Positions 29,162-39,305 of a stretch of DNA of 64,000 bases are shown here, piece by piece. Source of the DNA: Roseovarius dicentrarchi. Lineage in GTDB: Bacteria; Pseudomonadota; Alphaproteobacteria; Rhodobacterales; Rhodobacteraceae. The position numbers were made by a program, and so were the translations under genes. The notes beneath the pieces are model-generated. The model was not told the DNA's origin. It worked only from the letters and a program-made list of their open reading frames with translations, and did not search any database. Location of the stretch: contig NZ_QNQP01000008.1 in the NCBI RefSeq assembly GCF_003316635.1, forward strand, positions 85,253-149,252, in the 5' to 3' direction. The stretch's first letter is position 1. Each line of letters opens with the position of its first letter.

Positions 29162-30034
29162 ATGCACGATCATTCCGGCCACGACCATTCGCACGTCCCG
29201 CGGAACGAGACGAAGATCGCCATTGCCGCCGCCCTGACCGGTACGTTCATGGTGGCAGAGGTGGTGGGCGGGGTCATCTCCGGCTCGCTCGCGCTGATCG
29301 CCGATGCGGGGCATATGCTGACCGATTTTGCATCCCTGATGCTGGCGTGGCTGGGCTTCCGGCTGGCGCGGCGCCCGGCGGATTGGAAGCGGACCTATGG
29401 GTTTGACCGCTTTTCCGTTCTGGCGGCATTCGTCAACGGTTTGTCCCTGTTCGCCATCGCCGCGTGGATCCTGTGGGAGGCGATCCAGCGGCTGGGCGCG
29501 CCGCAGCACGTGATGGGCGGCGTCATGCTGTGGGTCGCGCTGGGCGGGCTGGCGGTGAATATCGCGGCGTTCTGGGTGCTGACACGGGGCGGCAAGGGCG
29601 AGAACCTGAACGTGCGCGCGGCGGCCCTGCATGTGATGGGGGATCTGCTGGGATCTGTGGCCGCGCTGGTGGCGGCGCTGGTCATCATCTGGACGGGCTG
29701 GACCCCGATTGACCCGATTCTGTCGGTGCTGGTGGTGCTGATCATCCTTCGCTCGGCGTGGAAGGTGGTGGCGCAGAGCGGTCATATCCTGCTGGAGGGC
29801 GCCCCGGACGGGTTCGACCGGCGCGCCGTCGCGGCCGACCTGTGCGCGGCGGTGCCCGGATTGCGCGATGTGCGCCACGTTCACGCGTGGTCGGTCACGC
29901 AGGAAAGGCCGATGGTGACGATGGTGGCGTCGCTGGAGGCAGGCACTGACATGGCGAGCGTCAAGGCCGCGATCCGGAGCCATCTGGAACAGCAACACGG
30001 GATTGGCCATGTCACGATCGAGGTGGAGAGCTGA
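29162..30034 (+). CDS. Cation diffusion facilitator (zinc exporter)
   Basis: A 290-residue CDF transporter that exports zinc or similar divalent metal in exchange for protons. The histidine-rich N-terminus HDHSGHDHSH is followed by six membrane helices; ALIADAGHMLTDFASL and AALHVMGDLLGSVAAL each carry the HxxxD metal site. The cytoplasmic C-terminal domain has HVHAWSVTQ. It diverges from the HAD gene and its stop is embedded in a 22-base perfect palindrome. Confidence 0.92.
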   Translation: MHDHSGHDHSHVPRNETKIAIAAALTGTFMVAEVVGGVISGSLALIADAGHMLTDFASLMLAWLGFRLARRPADWKRTYGFDRFSVLAAFVNGLSLFAIAAWILWEAIQRLGAPQHVMGGVMLWVALGGLAVNIAAFWVLTRGGKGENLNVRAAALHVMGDLLGSVAALVAALVIIWTGWTPIDPILSVLVVLIILRSAWKVVAQSGHILLEGAPDGFDRRAVAADLCAAVPGLRDVRHVHAWSVTQERPMVTMVASLEAGTDMASVKAAIRSHLEQQHGIGHVTIEVES

Positions 30035-30055
30035 CGATTTTTCGCGAAAAATCGT
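30034..30055. terminator. 22-base perfect palindrome between convergent genes
   Basis: ACGATTTTTCG followed by its exact inverse (CGAAAAATCGT), beginning at the last base of the CDF stop codon. Both arms are A/T-rich with T and A runs, and it lies between convergent genes, so bidirectional termination is the simplest reading; a protein-binding site is possible. Confidence 0.6.
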
Positions 30056-30067
30056 GTCCCGCCTGCA

Positions 30068-30370
30068 TCAGGCCGGGGTCATAACCGCTGCCACCGCGAG
30101 AAACGCCAGCGCCCAGCCCCAGGCAATGCCAACCAGATTGAGCTGCCACGCAAACGGCTGTTTGCGGGTCTTGTGCCGCAACATCCGCTGCGCCAGCTTG
30201 GCAGCGGGCCAGCCGCCGATAATGGCCAAGGTCAGCAGACGTTTTTCCGGGGTGCGCCATGCGCGGACGACAGACCGGCGTTTGTCGTGCCAGAACAGGA
30301 TGAATGTGACCGCGTTGACGATCAGAAAATAGCCACCCAGCGCCGCCGGGTGGCCGATGCCCGCAGCCAC
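30068..30370 (-). CDS. DUF1294 membrane protein
   Basis: A 100-residue inner-membrane protein from a GTG three bases after the ppaC stop. The family signature is clear: YFLIVNAVTFILFWHDKRR, then RTPEKRLLTLAIIGGWPAA and KLAQRMLRHKTRKQPF, with a final helix at 78-98. Three membrane helices are likely. Function of the family unknown; it often follows unrelated housekeeping genes. Probably co-transcribed with ppaC. Confidence 0.85.
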   Translation of the reverse strand: MAAGIGHPAALGGYFLIVNAVTFILFWHDKRRSVVRAWRTPEKRLLTLAIIGGWPAAKLAQRMLRHKTRKQPFAWQLNLVGIAWGWALAFLAVAAVMTPA

Positions 30371-30373
30371 GCG

Positions 30374-31294
30374 TCAGATCTTGAGGCTGGGAATAATCTG
30401 TTTCTTGCGGCTCATCACGCCGGGCAGAACCACGGTGTCGCCGGCAGGCGTCACGCCGAACGATTTTTCGGCCAGCGATTTGACCATGTCGTTGGGAATC
30501 AGCAGCGTCGCCTCCTCGTTCAGGATATCGACGACGAACAGCAGCACCTGATCAACGCCATCCTCGGCGGCCACTGTCTGCATTGACTGCATCAGGCTGT
30601 CCTTGCGGTCCAGCACCACCTGCGGCGCTGTTGTCTCCAGCACCGAGACGCGCAGCTTGGCGCCCGGCATTTCGAATTCCTTGCTGTCCATGCGCAGCAA
30701 TTCGGCGTCGGAAAATGCCGAAACATCCGATTTGGCGGCAAACATCTGCGCGGCGTAATCGCCGATATCAATGCCCAGATCGCCCGCCAGATCATGGGCA
30801 ATCGCCTTGTCCTCGTCCGTGGTGGTCGGGCTGCGGAATTCCAGCGTGTCGCTGAGGATGCAGGACAGCATCGCGCCTTTGACGCCGTCGGGTGCCTGCG
30901 CCATATGCTTGCCGATCATCTTCCACATGATGGTGGCGGTGCAGGCCAGCGGCTCGATCCGGATTTCCACGGGCGCCAGCGTTTCAAGGCCCCCTACCAT
31001 GCGGTGATGGTCGATGATGCCGCGAATATCGGCATTGGCGATATTGCCGGGCAGCTCGGACGGGTTGTTGGTGTCAACGATCACAACGGCCTGGCCGTCT
31101 TCGACATCGTCGATAATGTCGGGCGTCTCAAGCCTCCAGTGCTTCAGCATGAACGCCGCTTCGGTGTTCGGCTCGCCCAGCAGGACCGGCTTGGCGTCGA
31201 TGCCTTTGATCTGGTTCAGATACCACGCCCAGACGATGGGCGATCCGGTGCTGTCGGTGTCGGGCGATGTGTGGCCAAAAACGAGCGTTGTCAT
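30374..31294 (-). CDS. ppaC: Manganese-dependent inorganic pyrophosphatase
   Basis: A 306-residue class II (DHH-family) pyrophosphatase hydrolysing pyrophosphate from biosynthesis. The metal-binding motifs are GHTSPDTDS (residues 7-15), VDTNNPSE, IIDHHRMVG and CILSDTLEF; the C-terminal DHHA2 domain has SRKKQIIP at its end, the usual active-site SRKKQ. No CBS domains. Most alphaproteobacteria use class I Ppa, so presence of this type is a Rhodobacterales trait. Confidence 0.95.
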   Translation of the reverse strand: MTTLVFGHTSPDTDSTGSPIVWAWYLNQIKGIDAKPVLLGEPNTEAAFMLKHWRLETPDIIDDVEDGQAVVIVDTNNPSELPGNIANADIRGIIDHHRMVGGLETLAPVEIRIEPLACTATIMWKMIGKHMAQAPDGVKGAMLSCILSDTLEFRSPTTTDEDKAIAHDLAGDLGIDIGDYAAQMFAAKSDVSAFSDAELLRMDSKEFEMPGAKLRVSVLETTAPQVVLDRKDSLMQSMQTVAAEDGVDQVLLFVVDILNEEATLLIPNDMVKSLAEKSFGVTPAGDTVVLPGVMSRKKQIIPSLKI

Positions 31295-31396
31295 GGGCTG
31301 GTATCCTTGAATGGCGAATAAATAGCGGTTTTGCGCAGCTTATAGGCGCGCAATGCGGGCTTGTCACGAGGGGGCGGGGCGGGCAATTTGCGCCGC

Positions 31397-32059
31397 ATGG
31401 AAAAAGCGGCTGAAACCGATCTGTATGCGCCGGTCAAGGCGTGGCTGGAGGGCCGCGGCCACACCGTCAAGGGCGAGGTAGGCGCCGCCGATGTCGTGGC
31501 GCGCAAGGACGGCGCGCTGCTGATTGTCGAGCTGAAGCTGGGCTTTTCGCTGGTGCTGTTGCAGCAGGCGGTCGCGCGGCAGGCGGTGTGCGATCTGGTC
31601 TATGTCGCGGTGCCGCGCTGGCGCGGCAAGGCGGGCTGGCGCGCGTTCAAGGGCAATATCGGCCTGTGTCGGCGGCTGGGTCTGGGCGTGTTGTCAGTAC
31701 AGACCGGGACGGGCGAGGTGCAGGAACATGCGGCGCCGGGTCCATTCCAGCCGCGCAAAGCGGCGCGCAAACGCGCACGTCTGGAGCGGGAGTTTGACAC
31801 CCGCAGCGGCGATCCCACGCCGGGCGGCACAAACGGGCAGGTGATGACATCCTACCGGCAGGATGCGCTGGCCTGCGCGGCCTATCTGGCAGGGGCGGGC
31901 GCCACAAAGGCGGTCGTTGTGGCGCATGAGACGGGCGTTGCGAGGGCGCGCCAGATCATGGCCGACAATCATCACGGCTGGTTCGTGCGGGCCAGCCGGG
32001 GCATCTATGCGCTGAGCGACGAGGGCATTGCGATGCACGCCGGGCCGGCGGCCTTATAG
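31397..32059 (+). CDS. DUF2161 protein with PD-(D/E)XK nuclease-like core
   Basis: A 220-residue protein of the DUF2161 family. The N-terminal half has the spacing of a PD-(D/E)XK nuclease: D32 in GAADVVARKDGA, then ELK (E45, K47) in LLIVELKLGFS, and a following helix QQAVARQAVCDLVYVAVP as in restriction-endonuclease-like domains. The middle is basic (PRKAARKRARLERE) and the C-terminal 60 residues form a separate HTH-like or winged region. Databases call the family a phosphodiesterase, on uncertain grounds. I start at the ATG at 31397; upstream TTG starts exist. Confidence 0.75.
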   Translation: MEKAAETDLYAPVKAWLEGRGHTVKGEVGAADVVARKDGALLIVELKLGFSLVLLQQAVARQAVCDLVYVAVPRWRGKAGWRAFKGNIGLCRRLGLGVLSVQTGTGEVQEHAAPGPFQPRKAARKRARLEREFDTRSGDPTPGGTNGQVMTSYRQDALACAAYLAGAGATKAVVVAHETGVARARQIMADNHHGWFVRASRGIYALSDEGIAMHAGPAAL

Positions 32060-32155
32060 GCCCGGCAGGGATGCGCGGAATACGTCTAGAACACCCGAAA
32101 GCGGCGGCCACCCGCCAGCCTGCGCATTTGCGCGGATCTTTCAGTCTGGAACCAG

Positions 32156-32184
32156 TTGACATAGCCTCGCGTGCTGCCTAACTA
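32156..32184 (+). promoter_or_regulatory. Heat-shock (sigma-32-like) promoter of groESL
   Basis: TTGACA at 32156-32161, a 17-base spacer, and CCTAACTA around 32177-32184. The -10 agrees with the alphaproteobacterial sigma-32 form CYTATNT rather than TATAAT. Start of transcription would fall near 32191, immediately before the CIRCE element. Confidence 0.6.
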
Positions 32185-32192
32185 CCCCCTCG

Positions 32193-32219
32193 TTAGCACT
32201 CGCCTTGGGTGAGTGCTAA
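32193..32219. promoter_or_regulatory. CIRCE operator (HrcA site) of groESL
   Basis: TTAGCACTC (32193-32201), nine-base spacer, GAGTGCTAA (32211-32219): an exact consensus CIRCE element. The heat-sensitive HrcA repressor binds it in most alphaproteobacteria. Its place at the predicted start of transcription fits repression of initiation. Confidence 0.97.
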
Positions 32220-32240
32220 CGGCCCCTGTGACGGGGCCGT
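32219..32240 (+). promoter_or_regulatory. Hairpin in the groES leader
   Basis: ACGGCCCC (32219-32226), loop TGTGAC, GGGGCCGT (32233-32240): a perfect eight-base stem immediately after CIRCE and ahead of the groES ribosome site. In the transcript it would sit beside the CIRCE stem-loop and may affect message stability or thermal control. Confidence 0.65.
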
Positions 32241-32273
32241 AGAATAGTAACCTCGAGCCAAGGAGTCTCAGAG

Positions 32274-32561
32274 ATGGCATTTACACCGCTGCATGACCGC
32301 GTTCTCGTTCGCCGCGTTGAAAGCGAAGAGAAGACCAAGGGCGGTCTGATCATCCCCGACAGCGCCAAGGAAAAGCCCAGCGAAGGCGAAGTCGTCGCAG
32401 TCGGGTCAGGCGCGCGCGATGACGACGGCGACCGGATCAAGATGGACGTTGAAGCAGGCGACCGCATCCTGTTCGGCAAATGGTCCGGCACGGAAATCAC
32501 GATCGACGGCGAAGAGCTGCTGATCATGAAGGAGAGCGATATCCTGGGCAAGCTGGCCTGA
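32274..32561 (+). CDS. groES: Co-chaperonin GroES
   Basis: The 95-residue lid of the chaperonin. [20 protein letters not shown] begins the typical fold; the mobile loop (about 16-35, [20 protein letters not shown]) contacts GroEL, and the end [18 protein letters not shown] is standard. Preceded by an AAGGAG site. Controlled by the CIRCE and sigma-32-like promoter upstream. Confidence 0.98.
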   Translation: MAFTPLHDRVLVRRVESEEKTKGGLIIPDSAKEKPSEGEVVAVGSGARDDDGDRIKMDVEAGDRILFGKWSGTEITIDGEELLIMKESDILGKLA

Positions 32562-32578
32562 TATCGCGCGATGCTGCG

Positions 32579-32595
32579 CGGCTCTGGCAGAGCCG
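32579..32595 (+). promoter_or_regulatory. Intercistronic hairpin between groES and groEL
   Basis: CGGCTCT, loop GGC, AGAGCCG (32579-32595) in the 77-base gap. Comparable hairpins in alphaproteobacterial groESL messages mark a cleavage that lets groEL accumulate more than groES; that is known for relatives and inferred here. Confidence 0.55.
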
Positions 32596-32635
32596 GGCGC
32601 GCATTGACCTGAAACACGAATTACAAGGAAATTGA

Positions 32636-34282
<1,647 letters not shown>

Positions 34283-34331
34283 GATTTTCGCCTTGCGAAG
34301 ATCTGTCTTGCTCGCTTGGGTCAAGATGATT

Positions 34332-34359
34332 GGGGTCGCCTTACGGGCGGCCCCTTTTT
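34332..34359 (+). terminator. Rho-independent terminator of groESL
   Basis: GGGGTCGCC (34332-34340), loop TTACG, GGCGGCCCC (34346-34354) with one G-T wobble, followed by TTTTT. Confidence 0.9.
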
Positions 34360-34389
34360 CGTGGCAGGTGTTTGGCCAAAAAAGATTTT

Positions 34390-34425
34390 ATGCCTCCGGC
34401 GGGGATATTTAAGGCAAAAAGAAAG
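34390..34425 (+). repeat. Intergenic repeat, copy B
   Basis: A 36-base sequence, identical to the reverse complement of 39306-39341. It has a GC-rich palindromic head (GCCTCCGGCGG), a GATATTTAAGG centre and an A-rich AAAAAGAAAG tail. It lies between the groEL terminator and the acetyltransferase gene, about 40 bases before that gene's start. Confidence 0.85.
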
Positions 34426-34465
34426 TGCAGCCGGGCCGAAGGGGAGCCGCGGCAGGGACGGGGTG

Positions 34466-34930
34466 ATGATGTTTAGATTTCCGGAGTTCAGCCGCGACTT
34501 GCATCGTGGAGAAGAGGGCGCTGTGGGCGATCTGCTGAACCGGGCCTATGGCGGCGGGGCTGAGGCGAAGACAGTGGATGGCTTGCGCCGGGCGGGCGTG
34601 ATCGCGGGCGAGGTTGTGCTGCCCTGTCAGGGCGGTATTGTGGGATATTATGCGCTGTCACGCATGCGGGCGCCGGGTGGGGCGCTGTGCGTTGGGCCGG
34701 TGGCGATTGATCCGGACTGGCAGCGCGCGGGGCACGGACGGCGCATGATCGGCCTGCTTGCCGAGTGGGCGCGTCTGAGCGGCACATGCGTTCTGGCAGA
34801 GGGGTGCGAGGCGTTTTTCGCGCGCGCCGGATTTCGCGCGTCCGGGGTGGACGGGCTATGGTTGGCGGGTCCCGCGCGGGATTTGAGCGGCGTTGAACTG
34901 CTATTCCCAAAGGCGTTTGATCGGACGTGA
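34466..34930 (+). CDS. GNAT-family N-acetyltransferase
   Basis: A 154-residue acetyltransferase. The core has the acetyl-CoA loop in LCVGPVAIDPDWQRAGHGRRMIGLL (Q/R-x-x-G-x-G/A), followed by EWARLSGTCVLAEG and FFARAGFRASG, the usual beta-4/alpha-3 and beta-6 elements. Substrate unknown. I start at the ATG at 34466, after GGGACGGGG; ATG at 34469 is equally possible. Close end-to-end with the convergent Gre-like gene. Confidence 0.8.
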   Translation: MMFRFPEFSRDLHRGEEGAVGDLLNRAYGGGAEAKTVDGLRRAGVIAGEVVLPCQGGIVGYYALSRMRAPGGALCVGPVAIDPDWQRAGHGRRMIGLLAEWARLSGTCVLAEGCEAFFARAGFRASGVDGLWLAGPARDLSGVELLFPKAFDRT

Positions 34931-34934
34931 CGCG

Positions 34935-35438
34935 CTAGCCGCGTTTGCGGATCGCGGTCACTTCCAATTCGATCATGCCGCTGGGGCGCGGCCATTCGAC
35001 GACATCGCCCTGCTCGGCCTCCAGCAGGGCGCGGGCGAGCGGAGAGGGGGCGGCGATGAGGCCCTGTTTGGGGTCTGCTTCGTCTTCGCCGACGATGATG
35101 TAAGTGGCGGGCGTGCCATCCTCGTCCAGCACATCGACGGCGGCGCCGAACTGCACGCTGGGATACTCGCCGCTGGGCGGCTCTATCAGAATGGCGGTGC
35201 CAAGGCGCGCGATGACATAGCGCAGGTCGCGTTCAGCGACCGCCAGCGGATAGGACGTCTCGGGATCATCCGGCGCAGCGCGCAGCCGGCTTATTTCCGC
35301 CTCAAGCGCGGCTTCGCGGGCGTGAAGCTGGGCCAGCCCCTCGGGCGTGACGTGGTTGGGATGCGCCGAGATGGGCAAATCATCCAGCCGCTGGGGCGTG
35401 GTGCTGCCGTCGTCTTCCTTGGTGAATGCCTTGTTCAT
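34935..35438 (-). CDS. GreA/GreB-family transcription elongation factor
   Basis: A 167-residue Gre-type protein. Residues about 25-85 form the N-terminal coiled-coil hairpin (PEGLAQLHAREAALEAEISRL and AVAERDLRYVIARLG) that inserts into the RNA polymerase secondary channel; DDPETSY at the turn supplies acidic residues expected for stimulating transcript cleavage. The C-terminal FKBP-like domain has YIIVGEDEADPKQGLIAAPS and PLARALLEAEQGDVVEW. It is more divergent than canonical GreA and could be GreB-like or a regulator such as Rnk. The neighbouring Nudix gene lies six bases upstream. Confidence 0.82.
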   Translation of the reverse strand: MNKAFTKEDDGSTTPQRLDDLPISAHPNHVTPEGLAQLHAREAALEAEISRLRAAPDDPETSYPLAVAERDLRYVIARLGTAILIEPPSGEYPSVQFGAAVDVLDEDGTPATYIIVGEDEADPKQGLIAAPSPLARALLEAEQGDVVEWPRPSGMIELEVTAIRKRG

Positions 35439-35444
35439 TGCGCG

Positions 35445-35882
35445 CTACTCCACGATTTGCTCAAGCCGATCATATCCGATGCCGTCTGAAAAGGCGATTT
35501 TCCTCAGCTTGTCCGGTTTCATGTGGATATCGGGCAGCTCTGCCTCGGAAAACCATCGGCGGCGGGTCACGATGCCCTCGGGGTCGCGCCAGTTCGGATC
35601 AAGCGCGCCACTGAGCAACGTGCAGCGAAAAAATACCTCGACCTGATGAAGGTTGCGTTGGCTGGAATGAAATTCGTTGATCAGGCACGGCGCCCCGACG
35701 TTGATATGCAGGCCGGTTTCCTCATGCACCTCGCGGGCCAGCCCATCTGCAAGGCTTTCGTGCATATTCGCGCCGCCGCCGGGCGCGCACCACAGGGTGC
35801 TGTTCGGATCCGGCCATGCATTGACCAGCAGCAGCCGGGCATCGTGGATCAGAACGGCGCGGGCGGCAACGCGGATGGGCAT
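35445..35882 (-). CDS. Nudix hydrolase
   Basis: A 145-residue Nudix protein. The box is present: GGGANMHESLADGLAREVHE followed by ETGL, matching GX5EX7REUXEEXGU. It has a C-terminal MKPDKLRKIAF region and INEFHSSQRNLHQVEVFFRC. Substrate unknown: likely a nucleoside diphosphate derivative. The start at 35882 leaves a 72-base gap to the divergent lipase-like gene. An upstream in-frame ATG at 35942 would lengthen it by 20 residues. Confidence 0.85.
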   Translation of the reverse strand: MPIRVAARAVLIHDARLLLVNAWPDPNSTLWCAPGGGANMHESLADGLAREVHEETGLHINVGAPCLINEFHSSQRNLHQVEVFFRCTLLSGALDPNWRDPEGIVTRRRWFSEAELPDIHMKPDKLRKIAFSDGIGYDRLEQIVE

Positions 35883-35954
35883 AAGCGGGCTTTTACCTAT
35901 GGTTAACAATGTCGGGTCTTTTCGTAGGATCAGTTTGCGCATATCTGCACGAGG

Positions 35955-36677
35955 ATGAAAACATGGCCCCTCATAATTACGCTGACGTTGCCGGTTCCTG
36001 CCGTGGCTGATTGCGCCGTCTTGCTGCACGGTCTGGCGCGCAGCGACGCGTCATTTCTGGTGATGGGCGAAATGCTGGAGGCGGCGGGGATGCAGGTGGT
36101 GATCCCGTCCTACCCCTCGACCAAGGCGCGGATCGCGGCGCTGGCCGATGAGGTGCTGCCCGGCGCGGTATCGGCCTGCGGCGGCAAAACGGTGCATTTC
36201 GTCACCCATTCCATGGGCGGCATCCTGCTGCGGGCCTGGTTGCCGGCGCACCGGCCCGAAAACCTGGGCCGCGTGGTGATGCTGGGTCCGCCCAACCACG
36301 GCAGCCAGGTGGTGGACGAACTGGGCGGTCTGGAGCTGTTCGAGTGGATCAACGGCCCCGCCGGAATGCAGCTGGATACCGGGCCGGACACCTTCACCGA
36401 AAGCCTGCCACCGGTGGATTTTGAACTGGGCGTGATTGCCGGCACCCGGTCGCTGAACCCCTATTTCTCGCTGCTGCTGGAGGGGCCGGACGATGGCAAG
36501 GTCTCTGTCGCGTCCACGCGGGTGGATGGCATGGCCGACCATATTGCGCTGCCGGTGACGCACACCTTCATGATGAACAACCCGTTGGTGATCGCCCAGG
36601 TCGAGACTTTTCTGACCACCGGCGCGTTTGATCATGACATGAATATCGGCGATCTGTTCGGCTGGGGCAGCGAATGA
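35955..36677 (+). CDS. Exported lipase-like alpha/beta hydrolase
   Basis: A 240-residue protein with a short signal peptide ([19 protein letters not shown]). The fold follows: [16 protein letters not shown], the nucleophile [13 protein letters not shown] (Ser86), [12 protein letters not shown] and a late catalytic histidine in VTHTFMMNN. This is the form of small triacylglycerol-lipase/PGAP1-like hydrolases. The cysteine at 20 at the signal end could make it a lipoprotein, but no full lipobox is seen. Its stop overlaps the next start by four bases. Confidence 0.8.
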   Translation: MKTWPLIITLTLPVPAVADCAVLLHGLARSDASFLVMGEMLEAAGMQVVIPSYPSTKARIAALADEVLPGAVSACGGKTVHFVTHSMGGILLRAWLPAHRPENLGRVVMLGPPNHGSQVVDELGGLELFEWINGPAGMQLDTGPDTFTESLPPVDFELGVIAGTRSLNPYFSLLLEGPDDGKVSVASTRVDGMADHIALPVTHTFMMNNPLVIAQVETFLTTGAFDHDMNIGDLFGWGSE

Positions 36678-37816
36678 CTCTGGCGTTGGAAATACGCGGT
36701 GCAGACGTGCTGCACCCCGGCGGGCTGTCGCGCGCGCCGTTATCTGTTGCGGAAGGCCGGATTGCCGGTGGCGGTGGCCGCGCGGTGGACCTGACCGGTT
36801 TTACCGTGCTGCCCGGCATCGTCGACGCCCATGGCGACGGGTTCGAGCGGCATCTGGCGCCAAGGCGCGGCGCGATGAAGGATATCGGCGCCGGCCTGAT
36901 CGCCGCCGAGGCCGAGCTGGCGGCCAATGGCATCACCACCGCCGCGCTGGCGCAATTCTACAGTTGGGAAGGCGGCATGCGCGGCCCGGATTTTGCCACC
37001 TCTGTCATGGAGGGGCTGGCGCAAATCCGGCATAGCGTGGTGACCGATCTGCGCGCGCAGTTGCGGTTCGAAATCTCGATGGTTGACGATTATGCGACCG
37101 TTGCAGCCTTCATCGCGCAGTATGGCATTGATCATGTCGTGTTCAACGACCACCTGCCGCACGCCGCACTGGCGGCGGGCAAGCGTCCACCGCGCCTGAC
37201 CGGGCAGGCCCTGCGCATCGGCCGCAACCCCGAGCGGCATCTGGAAGCGATGCAGGCACTGCATGCGGGGATGGACCGCGTGCCGCAGGCGCTGGCGCGG
37301 CTGACAACGGATCTGGCGGCAGCAGGCGTGCGCATGGGCAGCCACGATGATCGCAGCGCCACGGCGCGTGCAGACTGGCGGGCGATGGGCGTCACGATTG
37401 CCGAGTTTCCCGAAACAATAGAAGCGGCAGAGGCGGCCTTCGAGGGCGGCGATCATGTGGTCATGGGCGCGCCGAATGTCGTGCGCGGCGGGTCGCATAA
37501 CGGCAATGTCAGCGCGATTGATATGGCGGCAGTGGGCTGCATCCACGCGCTGGCGTCCGATTACCACTATCCGTCGCTGCGCCGCGCGGCGTGGCTGCTG
37601 GCCGATGCCGGAATGTGCGATCTGGCAGGGGCGTGGCACCTTGTCTCCAAGGGGCCGGCGCAGGTGCTGGGCCTTGCCGATCGCGGCGATCTGGCGCCGG
37701 GCCAGCGGGCAGACCTCACCATATTGGACAGCGACAGCCGCCGCGTCGTGGCCACCATGGCAGGCGGTCGCTTCAGCTATCTGGCCGGAGCGGCGGCCGA
37801 GCGTTTCATCGGCTAA
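36674..37816 (+). CDS. PhnM-like amidohydrolase (phosphonate metabolism)
   Basis: A 380-residue amidohydrolase of the PhnM type, which in the C-P lyase pathway hydrolyses alpha-D-ribose 1-methylphosphonate 5-triphosphate to the monophosphate and pyrophosphate. Marks are [20 protein letters not shown] with the metal Hx[33 protein letters not shown] and [10 protein letters not shown]. No other phn gene is near. It overlaps the lipase-like gene by four bases, so it either is a stray copy or has another substrate. Confidence 0.87.
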   Translation: MTLALEIRGADVLHPGGLSRAPLSVAEGRIAGGGGRAVDLTGFTVLPGIVDAHGDGFERHLAPRRGAMKDIGAGLIAAEAELAANGITTAALAQFYSWEGGMRGPDFATSVMEGLAQIRHSVVTDLRAQLRFEISMVDDYATVAAFIAQYGIDHVVFNDHLPHAALAAGKRPPRLTGQALRIGRNPERHLEAMQALHAGMDRVPQALARLTTDLAAAGVRMGSHDDRSATARADWRAMGVTIAEFPETIEAAEAAFEGGDHVVMGAPNVVRGGSHNGNVSAIDMAAVGCIHALASDYHYPSLRRAAWLLADAGMCDLAGAWHLVSKGPAQVLGLADRGDLAPGQRADLTILDSDSRRVVATMAGGRFSYLAGAAAERFIG

Positions 37817-37925
37817 CGCCCGGCGCAGGCAATCGGCGGTTCCCCGCAGAACCCTGTCGCATGATGCTTTTGATTCGCGTGACTGTTGCTTATCGTGGGA
37901 CAATCACACGCGCGGAGGATCGGCG

Positions 37926-39260
37926 ATGAAGGTTTCACCATGGATCAGCGCAGCATTGGCATTTTTGCTGTCGCAGGGCGTGAATGCAGCGCAGGCAGAC
38001 ACGCAGCCGCGCCCCGAAAAGCGTCCCGAAGGGGTGCTTCTGGCCGCCGCAACGCATCGCGCACCCGGTGCGGCCTTGCGCCCGATGATGCGTCCCGCCG
38101 ATCTGAAAGCGGACGCGCCGCGACGGATTGCTGCCAAGGAGACGGGCTTGCGTGGCTGGATCACCGGGTTTCGCGACCGCGCGGCAAAGGCGGGGATCCG
38201 GGCGCGCATCTTCGACGCATCCTTTGACGGCGTGGAATATGACCCCGGCGTGATCGCGCTGGACCAGAACCAATCGGAATTTACCAAGCAGATATGGGAC
38301 TATCTGGACACAGCCGTGTCCGCGCAGCGGGTCAGCAACGGCAAAGCCGCTATGGAGCGCCACCGCGCCGCGCTGAACCGGATTGAGGCACGATATGGCG
38401 TCGAAAAAGAGATCGTCACCGCCATCTGGGGATTGGAGAGCGCCTATGGCGCGGTGCGCGGCAAGAACCCCTTGATCGGATCGCTGGCGACCCTGGCCTA
38501 TGACGGACGGCGCGGCGCTTTCTTTGAAGAGCAGTTGATCGCGGCACTCAAAATTGTGCAGGCAGGCGACGTCGCCCCGCGCGCCATGACCGGTAGCTGG
38601 GCCGGGGCGATGGGGCATACGCAGTTCATGCCAACATCGTACCTGTCCCATGCCATTGATTTCACAGGCGATGGCAGACGAGATATCTGGTCGGACGATC
38701 CAACAGATGCGCTGGCCTCAACTGCGGCCTATCTGGCGCATTTCGGTTGGAAAAAGGGCCAGCCCTGGGGCGTTGAAGTACGCCTGCCGACGGGGTTCGA
38801 TCTGTCGCGCGCCCGCCGCGACCTGGCCCTCAGCCCTGCGGCATGGGCCGCCGAAGGCATTCGCGACATGGCAGGCCAGCCGGTGCCAAATCATGGCAAG
38901 GCCTCAATTTTGCTGCCCGCCGGATCAACTGGCGCAGCCTTCATGATTTTCGATAATTTCAGCGTGATCGAGCAATATAACAAGGCCGATGCCTATGTCA
39001 TCGGCGTCGGTCATCTGGCAGACCGAATAGGCGGCGGCCCCCCGATCCAAACCGCCTGGCCGCGCCACCATTCGCCGATCAGCGCAACCCAGAGGCGCGA
39101 AATTCAGCGCCAGTTACGCAGCAAGGGGTTTGCCGTGGAAAAAATCGACGGCATCATTGGACCGAACACGATCAATGCCATCCGCGCGTTCCAACGCTCC
39201 GCCGGGCTGCGCGCGGACGGATATCCGTCCCCTGAATTTCTGTCGGCGCTGGGCAGTTAA
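37926..39260 (+). CDS. Lytic murein transglycosylase (MltB type)
   Basis: A 444-residue exported enzyme that cleaves peptidoglycan with formation of 1,6-anhydro ends. Signal peptide KVSPWISAALAFLLSQGVNA. The catalytic domain (about 85-330) has the Glu in AIWGLESAYG and the GAMGHTQFMPTSYLSHAIDF segment; the C-terminal 60 residues are a peptidoglycan-binding domain (IQRQLRSKGFAVEKIDGIIG, AIRAFQRSAGL). The linker after the signal holds the ALRPMMRPADL motif shared with the extensin-like protein. Start at 37926 follows GGAGG; the long upstream frame overlaps phnM. Confidence 0.92.
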   Translation: MKVSPWISAALAFLLSQGVNAAQADTQPRPEKRPEGVLLAAATHRAPGAALRPMMRPADLKADAPRRIAAKETGLRGWITGFRDRAAKAGIRARIFDASFDGVEYDPGVIALDQNQSEFTKQIWDYLDTAVSAQRVSNGKAAMERHRAALNRIEARYGVEKEIVTAIWGLESAYGAVRGKNPLIGSLATLAYDGRRGAFFEEQLIAALKIVQAGDVAPRAMTGSWAGAMGHTQFMPTSYLSHAIDFTGDGRRDIWSDDPTDALASTAAYLAHFGWKKGQPWGVEVRLPTGFDLSRARRDLALSPAAWAAEGIRDMAGQPVPNHGKASILLPAGSTGAAFMIFDNFSVIEQYNKADAYVIGVGHLADRIGGGPPIQTAWPRHHSPISATQRREIQRQLRSKGFAVEKIDGIIGPNTINAIRAFQRSAGLRADGYPSPEFLSALGS

Positions 39261-39305
39261 TGTCGGAATTGGGTATTTAAGACCAAGAAAAAACAACAGG
39301 TTCAT

